Below are positions 45,425-56,383 of a stretch of 64,000 bases of DNA, piece after piece; the stretch's first letter is position 1, and every line of letters starts with the position of its first letter. The DNA is from JAEULH01 sp963789785 (GTDB lineage Bacteria; Pseudomonadota; Alphaproteobacteria; Rhodospirillales; Defluviicoccaceae). The position numbers and the translations under genes were made by a program. The stretch covers positions 1 through 64,000 of the forward strand of contig CAWBNC010000017.1 of NCBI GenBank assembly GCA_963789785.1, written 5' to 3'. A model generated the notes under the pieces. The model saw only the letters and a list, made by a program, of their open reading frames with translations. It did no database searches and was not told the origin of the DNA.

Positions 45425-47448
45425 TTGCTGCTCGGCCTGGCGCTTATGCTCGGCGTCATCGTCGCTGCGAGAGCGGCTGAACCGGCGGCCGGCGACGTTT
45501 CCGGCGGTGGGGACGCGGCGGCGCAGACGATCCATCGCGCCCACGCCATCGCCATGTTCGGCGAGCCCAAGTATCCGCCGGGCTTCGCCCACTTCGATTA
45601 CGTCAATCCCGACGCGCCGCGGGGCGGAACCCTGCGCCTCGGCGTCACCGGCACCTTCGACAGCTTCAACCCCTACGTCATCAAGGGCAACCCGGCGGCC
45701 GCCGGCGAGGCCGAAACGCTGACCGTCGCCAGCGCCGACGAGCCGTTCACCCAGTACGGGCTGATCGCCGACGAGATCGTCTGGCCCGAGGATCGCTCGT
45801 GGGTGGAATTCGCGTTGCGCCCCGAGGCCCGCTGGCAGGACGGCCAGCCGATCACGCCCGAGGACGTTGTCTTCTCCCTCGACATCCTCAAGTCCAAGGG
45901 CGCGCCCTCCTACCGGTTCTACTACGCAGCGGTGACGAAGGCGGAGAAGGTGGGCGAGCGGCGGGTCCGCTTCACCTTCAACCAGGCCGGCAACCGCGAG
46001 CTGCCGCTGATCATGGGGCAGATGCCGATCCTGCCGAAGCACTACTGGGAGACGCGCGACTTCGAGCACTCGACCCTTGAGCCGCCGCTGTCCAGCGGAC
46101 CCTACCGGATTGCCGCGTTCGAGCCGGGCCGCTACGTCGTCACCGAACTCGTCACCGACTACTGGGGCCGGAACCTCCCGGTCAATGTCGGCCAGAACAA
46201 CTTCGAGCGGATCCGCTACGAGTATTTCCGCGACGACACCGTCCAGCGCCAGGCGTTGAAGGGCGGGGCGATCGACCTGCGGCAGGAGAACCAGGCCAAG
46301 GCCTGGGCGCTCGACTACGACGTGCCGGCGGTGCGCGACGGCTGGCTCAAGAAGGAGGCGATCCCCAACGAGCGGCCGACGGGAATGCAGGCGTTCGTCT
46401 TCAACACCCGCCGAGCCATCTTCGCCGATCCGAAGGTGCGCGAGGCGCTCGGCTACGCCTTCGACTTCGAGTGGACCAACCGGGTGCTGTTTTTCGGCCA
46501 GTATACCCGGACGAAGAGCTATTTCGCCAACTCGGAGCTGGCGTCCGAGGGCCTGCCCACGGGTCGAGGAGCGCGACATGCTCGAACAGTTTCGGGGCCG
46601 CGTGCCCGAGCGGGTCTTCGGTGCCGAATACCGCGCGCCCGTGACCGACGGCAGCGGCTGGCCGCGGGCGAATCTGGAAACCGCGCTGGCGCTGCTGGGA
46701 GAGGCTGGCTGGCACGTGCGCGACATGGTGCTGGTCAACGACGCCACCGGCGAGCCGATGCATTTCGAGATCCTGCTGGTCAGCCAGGCCTTCGAACGCG
46801 TGATCCTGCCGTTCGCGCGCAATCTTCAGCGCCTCGGCATCGATGTCAGCGTCCGTCTGGTCGACGAATCCCAGTACATCAATCGGTTGCGCGGTTTCGA
46901 CTTCGACATGACAGTGGTGGTCTGGCCCCAGTCCGAGAGCCCGGGAAACGAGCAGAAATCCTACTGGGGTTCCGAAGCCGCCGATACGCCGGGTTCAAGC
47001 AACTACGCCGGTATCAAAGATCCGGTGGTCGATGCGCTGATCGACGCGGTGATCTCCTCGCCCGACCGCGAAAGCCTCGTCGCCCGCACCCAGGCGCTCG
47101 ATCGCGTGCTGCTGTGGGGCTTCTACGTCATTCCCAACTGGTATTCCGGCGTCGACCGCTACGTTTTCTGGAACAAATTCTCGAGGCCCGCCGAAACGCC
47201 CAGGCGCGGCACGTCGCTCGGGCTGTGGTGGCTGGACGCGGACAAGGCGGCGCGGCTCGAGGCGCGTCTCGCCACCGCCGACGCTGGCGAGATCCTCCAG
47301 AAGCAATCCGCCGACGCCGGCACAAGCGGGGGACAGGGCAACGGCCCCGGCGCGCTGACCATCGCCGCTGCCGTCGGCGGCCTCGCCGCCATCGGCTACA
47401 TCGTCCTGCGCCGGGCGATGCAGAGCCGTGCGGAGCAAACGTCGATGA
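45425..47448 (+). CDS. yejA: YejA-like periplasmic oligopeptide-binding protein with C-terminal membrane anchor (two frameshifts)
   Basis: A cluster 5 (SBP_bac_5) binding protein. A TTG at 45425 opens a signal peptide (LLLGLALMLGVIVAARA), though no strong start is visible and the frame is open back to the hisN stop. The mature part has AMFGEPKYPPGFAHFDYVNP, GTFDSFNPYVIKG and SYRFYYA. One extra base near 46561-46564 breaks LPT from EERDMLEQFRGRVP. A second, in GGG at 47413-47415, hides the stop; removing it gives the end LRRRCRAVRSKRR and a TGA overlapping yejB by ATGA. Both fixes give 673 residues. Unusually, a hydrophobic helix (ALTIAAAVGGLAAIGYIVL) precedes the basic tail, so the protein may be anchored to the membrane. 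Confidence 0.82.
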
Positions 47449-48555
47449 CGGCCTACATCATTCGCCGGCTGCTGTTGATCGTGCCGACCCTCCTCGCGAT
47501 CATGGTCATCAATTTCGTGATCATCCAGACCGCGCCGGGCGGTCCGGTCGAGCAGATCATCGCCCAGGTCACCGGCCAGGGCGCGGACATCACCCAGCGG
47601 GTGACCCGGACGGGGGCCGGCGACACCCTCGGCGGCGGCGCCGGGCCGAGAACGGGCGCCGCGCCGAACAGCCAGTATCGCGGCGCCCAGGGGCTCGATC
47701 CCGAGTTCATCGCCCAGCTCGAGAAGCAGTTCGGCTTCGACAAACCGCTGCACGAACGCTTCCTCAAGATGATGGGCAGCTACCTGGTCTTCGACTTCGG
47801 CGAGAGCTACTTCCGCAACCGCAGCGTCGTCGATCTCGTTCTCGACAAGATGCCGGTCTCCATCTCGCTCGGGCTGTGGACCACGCTGCTGACCTATCTC
47901 ATCTCGATCCCGCTGGGCATTCTCAAGGCGGTCCGCGACGGCTCGCGATTCGACGTCTGGAGCAGCGTCCTCGTCGTCGTCGGCAACGCCGTGCCGGCGT
48001 TCCTGTTCGCGGTCTTCCTGCTCGTCCTGTTCGCCGGCGGCAGCTACCTCGACTGGTTCCCGTTGCGCGGCCTGACCTCCGACAACTGGTCGCAATTGAG
48101 CCTGGCCGGCGCGGATCGTCGACTATTTCTGGCACATCACCCTGCCGGTCACGGCGATGGTCATCGGCGGCTTCGCCACCCTGACGATGCTGACCAAGAA
48201 CTCGTTTCTCGATCAGATCCACCAGCAGTACGTGATGACGGCGCGTTCGAAGGGCCTGAGCGAACGCCGGGTGCTCTACGGCCACGTCTTCCGCAACGCC
48301 ATGCTGATCGTCATCGCGGGCTTTCCCAGCGCCTTCGTCAGCATCCTCTTCACCGGCACGGTCTTCATCGAGATCATCTTCTCGCTCGACGGCCTCGGCC
48401 TGCTCGGCTTCGAGGCCGCGTTCAACCGCGACTACCCGCTGATGTTCGGCACGCTCTATTTCTTCTCGCTGGTCGGGCTGGTGCTCAATCTCGTCGGCGA
48501 CATCATGTACACCATCGTCGATCCGCGGATCGACTTCGAGGCGCGCCAGCAATGA
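47445..48555 (+). CDS. yejB: YejB-like ABC transporter permease (one frameshift)
   Basis: MTAYIIRRLLLIVPTLLAIMVINFVI is the standard first helix of DppB/YejB permeases, followed by a YejB-type insert with a Gly-rich loop, then FGFDKPLHERFLKMM. The second half has NSFLDQIHQQYVMTARSKGLSE, the EAA loop, and ends VDPRIDFEARQQ. Removing one base near 48110-48114 joins SLAGRIVDYFWHI and gives 369 residues. The stop overlaps yejE by ATGA. Confidence 0.87.
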
Positions 48556-49700
48556 CCCCGTCATCGCGCGGCACCGATAGCGTTCCGAAGGACCGCTGGC
48601 TCGGCCTCAGGATCACGCCGCTGACCCGGCGGCGGATCGAGAATTTCAAGGCCAACCGGCGCGGCTTCTGGTCGCTGTGGATCTTCCTTCTGCTGTTCAT
48701 CGTCAGCCTCTTCGCCGAGTTCATCGCCAACGACCGGCCGATCCTGGTCTTCCACGACGGCCGGCTGTTCATGCCGATCTTCCGCGCCCAGCCGGAGACG
48801 GCGTTCGGCGGAACCCTGCCGACCGCGGCCGACTTCGGCGATCCGGAGGTGCGCCGGCTGATCGCGGCAAAGGGCTGGATGATCATGCCCCCCGTCCACT
48901 ACAGCTACCGCACGGTCGCCTGGGACCTGCCCGAACCGGCGCCCTCGCCGCCCGACGCGCAGCACTGGCTGGGGACCGACGATCAGGCCCGCGACGTTCT
49001 CGCCCGGACCATCTACGGCTTTCGCATCTCGGTCCTGTTCGGCTTCACCCTGACGGTGGTTTCGACGCTCGTCGGCGTCGCCGCCGGCGCCGTCCAGGGC
49101 TACTTCGGCGGCTGGGTCGACCTGACCCTGCAACGGTTCATGGAGGTCTGGTCGTCGGTGCCGATCCTCTACGTCCTGATCATCCTGGCCAGCATCATCG
49201 AGCCGAACTTCTGGTGGCTGCTCGGCATTCTCCTGCTGTTCCAGTGGATGAGCATCGTCGGCGTCGTCCGCGCCGAGTTTCTGCGCGCGCGCAACCTCGA
49301 CTACGTTCGCGCCGCCCGCGCCCTGGGCGCGTCCGATCCGGTGATCATGGTCCGCCACGTCCTGCCCAACGCCATGGTCGCGACCGTCACCTTCGTTCCG
49401 TTCATCCTCGCCGGCTCGGTGACGGCGCTGACCGGGCTCGACTTTCTCGGCATCGGCCTGCCGCCGGGCTCCGCGTCGCTGGGCGAACTGCTCGCCCAGG
49501 GCAAGGCCAACCTCCAGGCGCCGTGGCTCGGGCTGACCGGGTTCTTCGTCATCGCGCTGATGCTGTCGCTTCTGATTTTCGTTGGCGAGGCGGTGCGCGA
49601 CGCCTTCGATCCGCGCAAGGCCATCGCCGCGCTGCCGGCCGTGCCGGGCCCGGTGTCCGCCGGGCTGGCGGCGCCGTCCGCCGCCAAGGCCGGCGAGTAG
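48552..49700 (+). CDS. yejE: YejE-like ABC transporter permease
   Basis: The 382-residue permease has an N-terminal helix (RGFWSLWIFLLLFIVSLFAEFIAN), a periplasmic insert typical of YejE (HYSYRTVAWDLP), LGTDDQARDVLARTIYGFR and the EAA loop EFLRARNLDYVRAARALGASD. It ends with an Ala/Pro-rich tail. It pairs with YejB to form the channel. It is intact, unlike its neighbours. Confidence 0.92.
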   Translation: MTPSSRGTDSVPKDRWLGLRITPLTRRRIENFKANRRGFWSLWIFLLLFIVSLFAEFIANDRPILVFHDGRLFMPIFRAQPETAFGGTLPTAADFGDPEVRRLIAAKGWMIMPPVHYSYRTVAWDLPEPAPSPPDAQHWLGTDDQARDVLARTIYGFRISVLFGFTLTVVSTLVGVAAGAVQGYFGGWVDLTLQRFMEVWSSVPILYVLIILASIIEPNFWWLLGILLLFQWMSIVGVVRAEFLRARNLDYVRAARALGASDPVIMVRHVLPNAMVATVTFVPFILAGSVTALTGLDFLGIGLPPGSASLGELLAQGKANLQAPWLGLTGFFVIALMLSLLIFVGEAVRDAFDPRKAIAALPAVPGPVSAGLAAPSAAKAGE

Positions 49701-49710
49701 GGCGGCGGCC

Positions 49711-51346
49711 ATGGCCAAGGATCCGGCGCCGCTGCTCGAGGTCGACGACCTCTCGGTCTCGTTCGGCCGGGGGACGCGGGAAGTCAAGGCGGTGCGCGGC
49801 GCGTCGTTCACGCTCGGCAAGGGCGAGACCCTGGCCATCGTCGGCGAGAGCGGCTCGGGCAAGTCGGTCACCGCGCTCAGCATCATGCGCCTGCTGCCGG
49901 AACCGGTGGCCTGGCATCCGGGCGGGTCGATCCGCTTCGCCGGCGACGATGTCCTGGGCGCACCCGGCTCGCGCATGCGCGCGCTGCGCGGCGACCGGAT
50001 GACCATGATCTTCCAGGAGCCGCTGACATCGCTCAATCCGCTGCAGCCGATCGAAAAGCAGATCGCCGAGCCGATGATCGTCCACCGGGGTCTGGGCCGG
50101 GCGGCGGCGCGCACGCGGGTCGGCGAACTGCTCGACCTCGTCGGCCTGAGCGAGGCGAAGGGCCGCCTTGACGCCTATCCGCACCAGTTCTCCGGCGGCC
50201 AGCAGCAGCGGATCATGATCGCCATGGCGCTGGCGAACGAGCCGGACCTGCTCATCGCCGACGAACCGACGACCGCCCTGGACGTGACCATCCAGGCGCA
50301 GATCCTCAAGCTTCTCAAAGACCTGCGGGCGCGCCTGGACATGGCGCTGCTGCTGATCACCCATGACCTGAGCATCGTCCGCGAAGTTGCGGAGCGGGTC
50401 TGCGTCATGAACGCCGGGCAGATCGTCGAACAGGGTCGCGTCGCCGATGTCTTCAACCGGCCCCGGCACCCCTACACCCGCCGCCTGCTGGCGGCCGAGC
50501 CGTCGGGGCGGCCCGACCCGGCGCCGGCGGACGCGCAGGAGATCATGGCCGCGCGCGATACCCGCGTCTGGTTCCCGATCAGGCGCGGCGTCCTGCGCCG
50601 GACCGTCGGCCACGTCAAGGCGGTCGACGGCATCACCCTGACCCTGCGCCGGGGCCACACCGTCGGTATCGTCGGCGAAAGCGGGTCGGGCAAAAGCACG
50701 CTCGGCCGCGCGCTGATTCGCCTGGAGAAAAGCGAGGGCTCGATCGTCTTCGCCGGCCACGATCTGCAGGGGCTCTCGGGGCGGGCCCTGCGCCCGCTGC
50801 GGCGGCGGATGCAGATCGTCTTCCAGGATCCCTACGGCAGCCTCAGCCCGCGTCTCTCCGTCGGCCAGATCGTCGAGGAGGGCCTGCGTATCCACCGCCT
50901 CGGCGCGCTCGGGCGAAGAACGGCGGAGCCTGATCGGGCAGGCCCTGGTCGAGGTCGGCCTGGATCCGGCGGTGCAGGACCGCTATCCGCACGAGTTCTC
51001 CGGCGGCCAGCGCCAGCGTATCGCCATCGCCCGCGCGCTGGTGCTGAAGCCCGACTTCATCGTTCTCGACGAACCGACGAGCGCGCTTGACGTCTCGGTC
51101 CAGGCCCAGATCGTCGAGCTGCTCCGCGCGCTCCAGCGCAGCCACGGCCTCGCCTATCTCTTTATCAGCCACGACCTGCGGGTGGTCCGGGCGCTTGCCC
51201 ACGACGTGCTGGTCATGCGCGAAGGGAAGGTGGTCGAGCAGGGGGCGGCCGAGGCGATCTTCGCCGCGCCCAAGGAGGCCTACACCCGCGCTCTGATGGC
51301 CGCGGCCTTCGCGCTGCGCCCGGTCGAGGACGGCGCGCCCATCTGA
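49711..51346 (+). CDS. yejF: YejF-like ABC transporter ATPase, two nucleotide-binding domains (one frameshift)
   Basis: Two ATPase domains lie in one chain. The first has GESGSGKSVTAL, FSGGQQQRIMIAMAL and LLIADEPTTALD. The second has GESGSGKSTLGRAL, FSGGQRQRIAIARAL and IVLDEPTSALD. Between them lies the RHPYTRRLLAAEPSG oligopeptide-family segment. The frame breaks in the second domain; taking one G from GGG at 50911-50913 gives LGEERRSLIGQALVEVGLD and 544 residues. With YejABE it should import oligopeptides, such as microcin C-like peptides in E. coli. Confidence 0.9.
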
Positions 51347-51521
51347 GCGCGCAAGGTCACTGCGCGGGCGGGGTGAGCGGGGAATTGAGCAAGGCGGGGT
51401 TGACCGCGCGCCTGTTATAAGTCAGACGCTGCTTTGCACAAAAGAAACAAGCCGTACAAGGTCCGAGGCGCGAACCGAGGTGCGGCGATTAGGGTGAAAC
51501 CGACCTCGAAACGGGTGCACG

Positions 51522-52349
51522 ATGCAGACGGTAACACGACTGAAACAAAAACTCCCCGGCAATGCACTGACCCCGTTTCACTACCTGCGTTACCTGCGCA
51601 GCAATCGCGCGCTATTACATCGTGCCGCGCCATGGCCAAAGCCGCTCGGCTACGACCGAATTTACTACTACCACATCCGCAAGACCGCCGGCACCAGTCT
51701 GGCCTTCGCCTTCATGAACCTGGGCGGAAGCGATTTTAACGATCATCATAAACAGCGCTGGTATGACAAGAACGGATGGATTGTCCACGGAGACTATGTA
51801 TTCGTCACGCACAATCGTTACCTCATTCAGAGTGGCCATTACTTTTTCGCCGACGCCCACATACCAGCGCATGAGCTGCGGATACCCGGAAACACTTTAA
51901 GAATTACAATCCTGCGCGACCCCGTCGCGCGGGTGCTTTCCCATTACAGGATGGTGCGGCACTGGCGCGAGCACGATCTGCGGCATCCGGGCAAGGCCCG
52001 CAGAGAGAACGATCCCGGCAAGGACTTCTCCGATTTCCTCGACAAGGTTCCGCGCACACATCTGCTCCGCCAGCTCTACATGTTTTCTAAGACGTTCAAC
52101 GTCGACGAGGCGATCGCTGCGGTGTCGAAGCTGAACTACATCATGTTCACCGAGAACTGCGGCGAACACCTCGATCGTCTGGGCTCATTGTTGCAGCTGA
52201 ACCTGCGCTCGTTCTCCGAGAAGACCGGGTACGGCGCCGTATCGGTATCCGAGGATGAGCGGGCGCGGCTTCGCGAGATGCTGACGCCGGAGTACGCGCT
52301 GATCGAGGCGGCCGCTCCGCTCGCCGGCGCTTATCGAGAGGTGCGTTAA
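51522..52349 (+). CDS. Sulfotransferase family protein (first of a tandem pair)
   Basis: The 275-residue protein has no signal peptide or membrane helix. The 5'-PAPS loop is YYYHIRKTAGTSLAFAFM, the 3'-phosphate segment ITILRDPVARVLSHYRM, as in the Sulfotransfer_2/heparan 2-O-sulfotransferase-like family. PRTHLLRQLYMFSKTF and YIMFTENCGEHL are shared with the next gene, to which it is plainly related along its length. The start has only a weak site. The first part of the gene and the 170 bases before it are less GC-rich than the surroundings, which hints at transfer. The acceptor is unknown; a surface glycan or lipid is a guess. Confidence 0.78.
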   Translation: MQTVTRLKQKLPGNALTPFHYLRYLRSNRALLHRAAPWPKPLGYDRIYYYHIRKTAGTSLAFAFMNLGGSDFNDHHKQRWYDKNGWIVHGDYVFVTHNRYLIQSGHYFFADAHIPAHELRIPGNTLRITILRDPVARVLSHYRMVRHWREHDLRHPGKARRENDPGKDFSDFLDKVPRTHLLRQLYMFSKTFNVDEAIAAVSKLNYIMFTENCGEHLDRLGSLLQLNLRSFSEKTGYGAVSVSEDERARLREMLTPEYALIEAAAPLAGAYREVR

Positions 52350-52456
52350 CGGCGTCCGAATCGTCCTCCAGCGCGCTCGGCCCCGCCGCTGGCGGGCATG
52401 GCGTTCGCGCATCATGGCAGGACACGCAGCCACAATCCCTGGAGGAGGACTTGTTC

Positions 52457-53284
52457 TTGAGACTGCCGGAAAGCCTTGCGGACAACGTTCCCGCGGACGT
52501 GAAGACGTTCCTTCACTATCTTCGTTACCTTCGCAGCGACGGATCCGTCCTGAGGGCCGCCAACCGCTGGCACAGTCCATTGGGTTTTGAGCGGATATAC
52601 CTCTACCACATCCGCAAGACCGCGGGGAGCAGCCTGCGCTGGACGTTCATGGATCTGGGCGGGCACGATCTGCGCGGCGGCGAAAAAGAACGTCATCTGA
52701 ATACGCACGGCTGGGTCGTGCACGGCGGCTATGCGTACGTCACGCACAACCGCTATCTTCTCGAACGGATCCCGTACTTCTTCGGCGACTCGCACTTTCC
52801 TTTCCACGATGTCAGAATCCCCGACAGGACGTTTACCATTACAATCCTGCGCGACCCGGTGGCGCGAGTGATTTCACATTATCGGATGCTTCTCCATTGG
52901 CAGAAGGCCGACATCGACCACCCAGCCAAAAGGATCGAAGCGTCCTTCCTCGGCAATTCGTTTTCTGAATTCCTTGAGAAGCTGCCGCGCACGCACCTGA
53001 TGCGCCAGCTTTACATGTTTTCGCCGCGCTTCGACGTTGACGAGGCGGTGCGCAATCTCTCGAAAGTTAACTTCATCATGTTGACCGAACGCTACAACGA
53101 GCATCTTGGAGAGCTTGCGAAGGTGCTGGCTCTCGATCTCAAGCCGCTGGCGGAGAAGGCAGGATATGGCTCCGTGCCGCTCTCCGACGACGACCGGGCG
53201 CGCTTGCGCGAGGCCCTCGCGCCGGAGTACGCGCTGCTGCAGGCGGCCGTTCCGCTTGCCGGCGCTTTCCGCGAGCAGCGCTGA
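52457..53284 (+). CDS. Sulfotransferase family protein (second of a tandem pair)
   Basis: This paralogue of the preceding gene has YLYHIRKTAGSSLRWTFMDLGG, ITILRDPVARVISHYRML and PRTHLMRQLYMFSPRF. GGAGGAGGA at 52441-52449 decides the start: a TTG at 52451 would be too close, while the in-frame TTG at 52457 has seven bases between. There is no ATG near. Length 275 residues with the 52457 start. The two copies lie 107 bases apart and probably arose by duplication followed by clear divergence, so they may use different acceptors. Confidence 0.78.
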   Translation: MRLPESLADNVPADVKTFLHYLRYLRSDGSVLRAANRWHSPLGFERIYLYHIRKTAGSSLRWTFMDLGGHDLRGGEKERHLNTHGWVVHGGYAYVTHNRYLLERIPYFFGDSHFPFHDVRIPDRTFTITILRDPVARVISHYRMLLHWQKADIDHPAKRIEASFLGNSFSEFLEKLPRTHLMRQLYMFSPRFDVDEAVRNLSKVNFIMLTERYNEHLGELAKVLALDLKPLAEKAGYGSVPLSDDDRARLREALAPEYALLQAAVPLAGAFREQR

Positions 53285-53403
53285 CGCGCGAGCCGCTCAG
53301 CGGCGTGGCGATCCAGAGCAAAAGCTCGTTCTTTTCCACGTCCGGGCTCCGCCCCCCTCCTCTGAATGACGATCCAGGTGGGCAAACCTGAACCGGAAAC
53401 GCT

Positions 53404-56323
53404 CTAGAACGCGACTTCGACCCGCGGGCCGGCCTTGCTTTTCGGCTCGAACTCCGCACGGCACTCCGCAACCTGACCCGGGCCGATCTTGTCGCGCTCG
53501 ACGAGTTGCTGGCGAACCGCACGCGTGCGCTCTTCGGCGAGGCGGGTCAGGGCGGAACGGGCCTGATCGTCAACAGGCGGATTCTTGGCTGGCGGGCTCG
53601 CTCCGCGGCCGCCCTGCTGAGCGGGCGCCGGCTGCGCCGGTTGCGGCAACTCGCCACGCGCCCGCAAGGCCTGCAGATCGTCAACGCCGGATCGGCCGCA
53701 GACCCGCAAGGTCAGCTTCGGTCGCTCCTTGAGCATCTTGGCGAGGTTGTCGGTGAAGACCTGGGCCTCGGGAGCCAGCGTGGCAGCGCCCGGGGCGAAC
53801 GGGATCGGCTTGAACGACGGGCCGCCGCCGCCAACCGCGCCGGCGATCGCGCCGACAGGCTCGAAGAGAAGCTTGAACGGCGCGGTCACCGCCCCGGTGA
53901 CGGCGCCTGTAACCGCCTGGCCGATCGCATCCGACAGGTCGAAGCTGGGGGATGAGAGGTCTCCGGAAATCGGAATGCGCAGGTTGATCTTGCCTTCCGA
54001 GTCCTGAAGCAATCCGACGACGGTGTCGATCGGAACGCCGATGGAAGCCGAGAGCCGCTGTGCGTCTTCTTTTGACAGCGCCCCGAAGGCGAGGTTGCGA
54101 AGGTCGATCAGGATTGTGCCTTCGAGCTTGCCGTTGTCGGCCGAGGCGTCGGTCTTGAGGTTGAGCCGGCCGCTGTCGATGTTTGCGCCCACGGCCTGGG
54201 CGGCATAAGGCGAAAGCGGCGGGAGCTCCAGCTTCTCGATCTGCGCCAGGATATCGAAGTTGCGCTGGGCGGCGAACGGCGTGATCCAGCCGTTGGCGGT
54301 CACGTTGGTGAAGTCGTTGACGGTGGCGGCGAGGCGTATGTCGGTCTTCTGCGCCGGCGCTGCCATGTCGAGGTTTTCGACCTGGAGGGTCTTGATGGCG
54401 GTGTTCAGGCGCACCTCGGGAGTGACGGAGGTGTCGGTGAAGGCGATTTTCGCGGGCGATGCGAGCGCGAACGCGCCGAGCCTGATGGTCGGCTTGGCGC
54501 CGCCGGATTGCGCGGTTTCCGGCTGCTGCTCGTCCTGCCGCGCCTTTTCCGTTGCCGGCTTGCTTGAAAAGGCGGTCAGGACGTCGCGGCTGAACGCGAT
54601 GTCGGTCCCGCCCAGGGTGAGCTTGTCGGCGCCGATGGCGAGCGCCTGATCCGCGCGGGCGCTTTTCAAGGTGATCTGAGCGAGGCTCGCCTTCGCCAGG
54701 TCGCCGCCGCCGACAGCTGCGCTGAGCGCATCGATGACGGCGTCGAGGGCGACGGTCCACTGCGGGGCGCCGCTGCCCAGCTTCGCCGCGATCTCGCCCA
54801 GGTTGAGTTGCACCCGCTGGATGTCGGTGTCGATCGGCGGCTTGCCCCCGGCCGCCGGCATGGCCGCCGACAGCGCCGACATGCCGAGCGTTCCCGACGC
54901 GTTAACGCTCGTTCCTCCCGCTCCGGTCTCGGCGGCGAAACTGGGCAGCGACAGGGTCGCCTGGTCCGCTGCGATGCGCATGGCCTCGGCTGGCGCCGGC
55001 TGCGGCAGTTGCCCCCGGACCTCGCCGAGCGAGAGATCGAGGCCGCCGGTAACGTTGGTCGCGCCGTTGCCGACGGTTGCCTTGATGTCCTTGAGCCCGG
55101 TTTTGATCGTCGCCGCCTGAATCGACGGGCGCCTGCTGTCCGGTGGCCCCGGCGGATTGCGCCTCGACCTGGGTCAAGGCGATATCGCCTTTGACGGCGA
55201 CCTGCGTGCGGCCGTCGGCCTGTTCGGCGTTCAGGGCCGGAACGTCGATCGTTGCGTTCGCCAGGCGGAGCTCCGAGCCGCCCGCAGCCTCAAGATGGGC
55301 ATTGTCGAGCGCGAAATTGACCGGACCGCTCAATATGCCGGCGCCGCCCGGTGCGAGCCGATAGCGGTTGTCCAGCTTCAGAATCGCGCGATCGAAAGTC
55401 ATGGCGACCTGATCGGGTCGGCTGGCGTCCACGTCGGTCCCTGTGACTTCGCCCTTCACGCTGGCGTCGACGGCGCCCTGACCGCCCTTGAAGGAACCCG
55501 AAAGGTCCGCCCGCAGGACCCCGGAGCGCCGGTCGAACCCCAGCGGCCCGGTGTACAGCGCGATCTTATCCATCTCGACATCGTCGACCGTCATCTCGAC
55601 ATCGGCCTGAACCTCCTCGCCGAACGGCCGCGCCGTCCCCTCGGCGCGAAAGCCCATGTTGTTGATGCGCGCGTCGAGGATGAAGCGGCCGGGATGATCC
55701 GGCTGCCAGGTGTGGAATTCGTGCAGTTCGAGGTTGTCGACATCGAGCTGGATGGTGCCCTTGGCGCGGTCGGTATAGAAAATCCGGCTTTCGACGAAGC
55801 GGAAATCGTCGAGGCCGGCGCCCCAGCCCGGCTCGTCCTCCTTCGGCGGCGGCTGTTCCGCCTTCGGCTTCGTGAACTGGCTGAGATCGACGCCGTTGAT
55901 CGTGATGTTGCCGTCCATCTCCCGGGTCACCTGGACATCGACGCCCTTGATGATCAGGGTGCGGATTAGCGCCTGACGATGAAAGAGGTTGAGCACGCCA
56001 TACTTCAGGCCGACTTCCTTGACTTCTCCGATTGGCGCCCCTTCGCCGCGGAAGGTGACAGGCCCAAGCCAGACCTCGCGATTCCAGACGTCGATCCGCA
56101 GGGTGTCGATGCCTTCCGTGGTGATGCCCATGTCGCCGAGCTGGCTGCGAACGATGTAGCGCGCAGCGTAGGTCGGCAGAACGAAGACGATCAGCGCGAG
56201 GACTACCAGCGGAACGATGATCCAGGCGGCGATCTTCCAACGCCGGCGCCGGGATCGGGCAGGCGCTGCTGCCGAGGCCGGATCGGTATCGTGTGACGGG
56301 GGCAACGACGGCGTTGAACTCAC
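53404..56323 (-). CDS. AsmA-like DUF748 protein (one frameshift)
   Basis: The protein has an N-terminal membrane helix (WKIAAWIIVPLVVLALIVFVLP) after a short cytoplasmic arm, then a long repetitive beta-rich periplasmic part typical of DUF748/AsmA-like proteins. It ends with EERTRAVRQQLVERDKIGPGQVAEC, an OmpA-like fold fragment usual in the family. I chose the GTG at 56323, eight bases after GGAG, over an ATG at 56368. Removing one base of GGG at 55137-55139 joins the halves and gives 972 residues. AsmA-like proteins are thought to bridge inner and outer membrane and carry lipids. Confidence 0.82.
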
Positions 56324-56383
56324 GAACGTTTCTCCACTCCCATTGCTTGCTCTCGCTTTGGCCGGCATCCCTGCCGCAGGGGT

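Noticed and set aside
44357..46822. 821-residue open frame opposite the cytochrome, hisN and yejA
   Set aside because: It has no family motifs, and the plus strand carries three recognisable genes.
47445..49700. A natural YejA-YejB-YejE megaprotein, as the uninterrupted frame 46578-49700 suggests
   Set aside because: The frame passes through yejB only by reading nonsense after 48110. Removing single bases at 47413-47415 and 48110-48114 restores three ordinary genes with ATGA overlaps.
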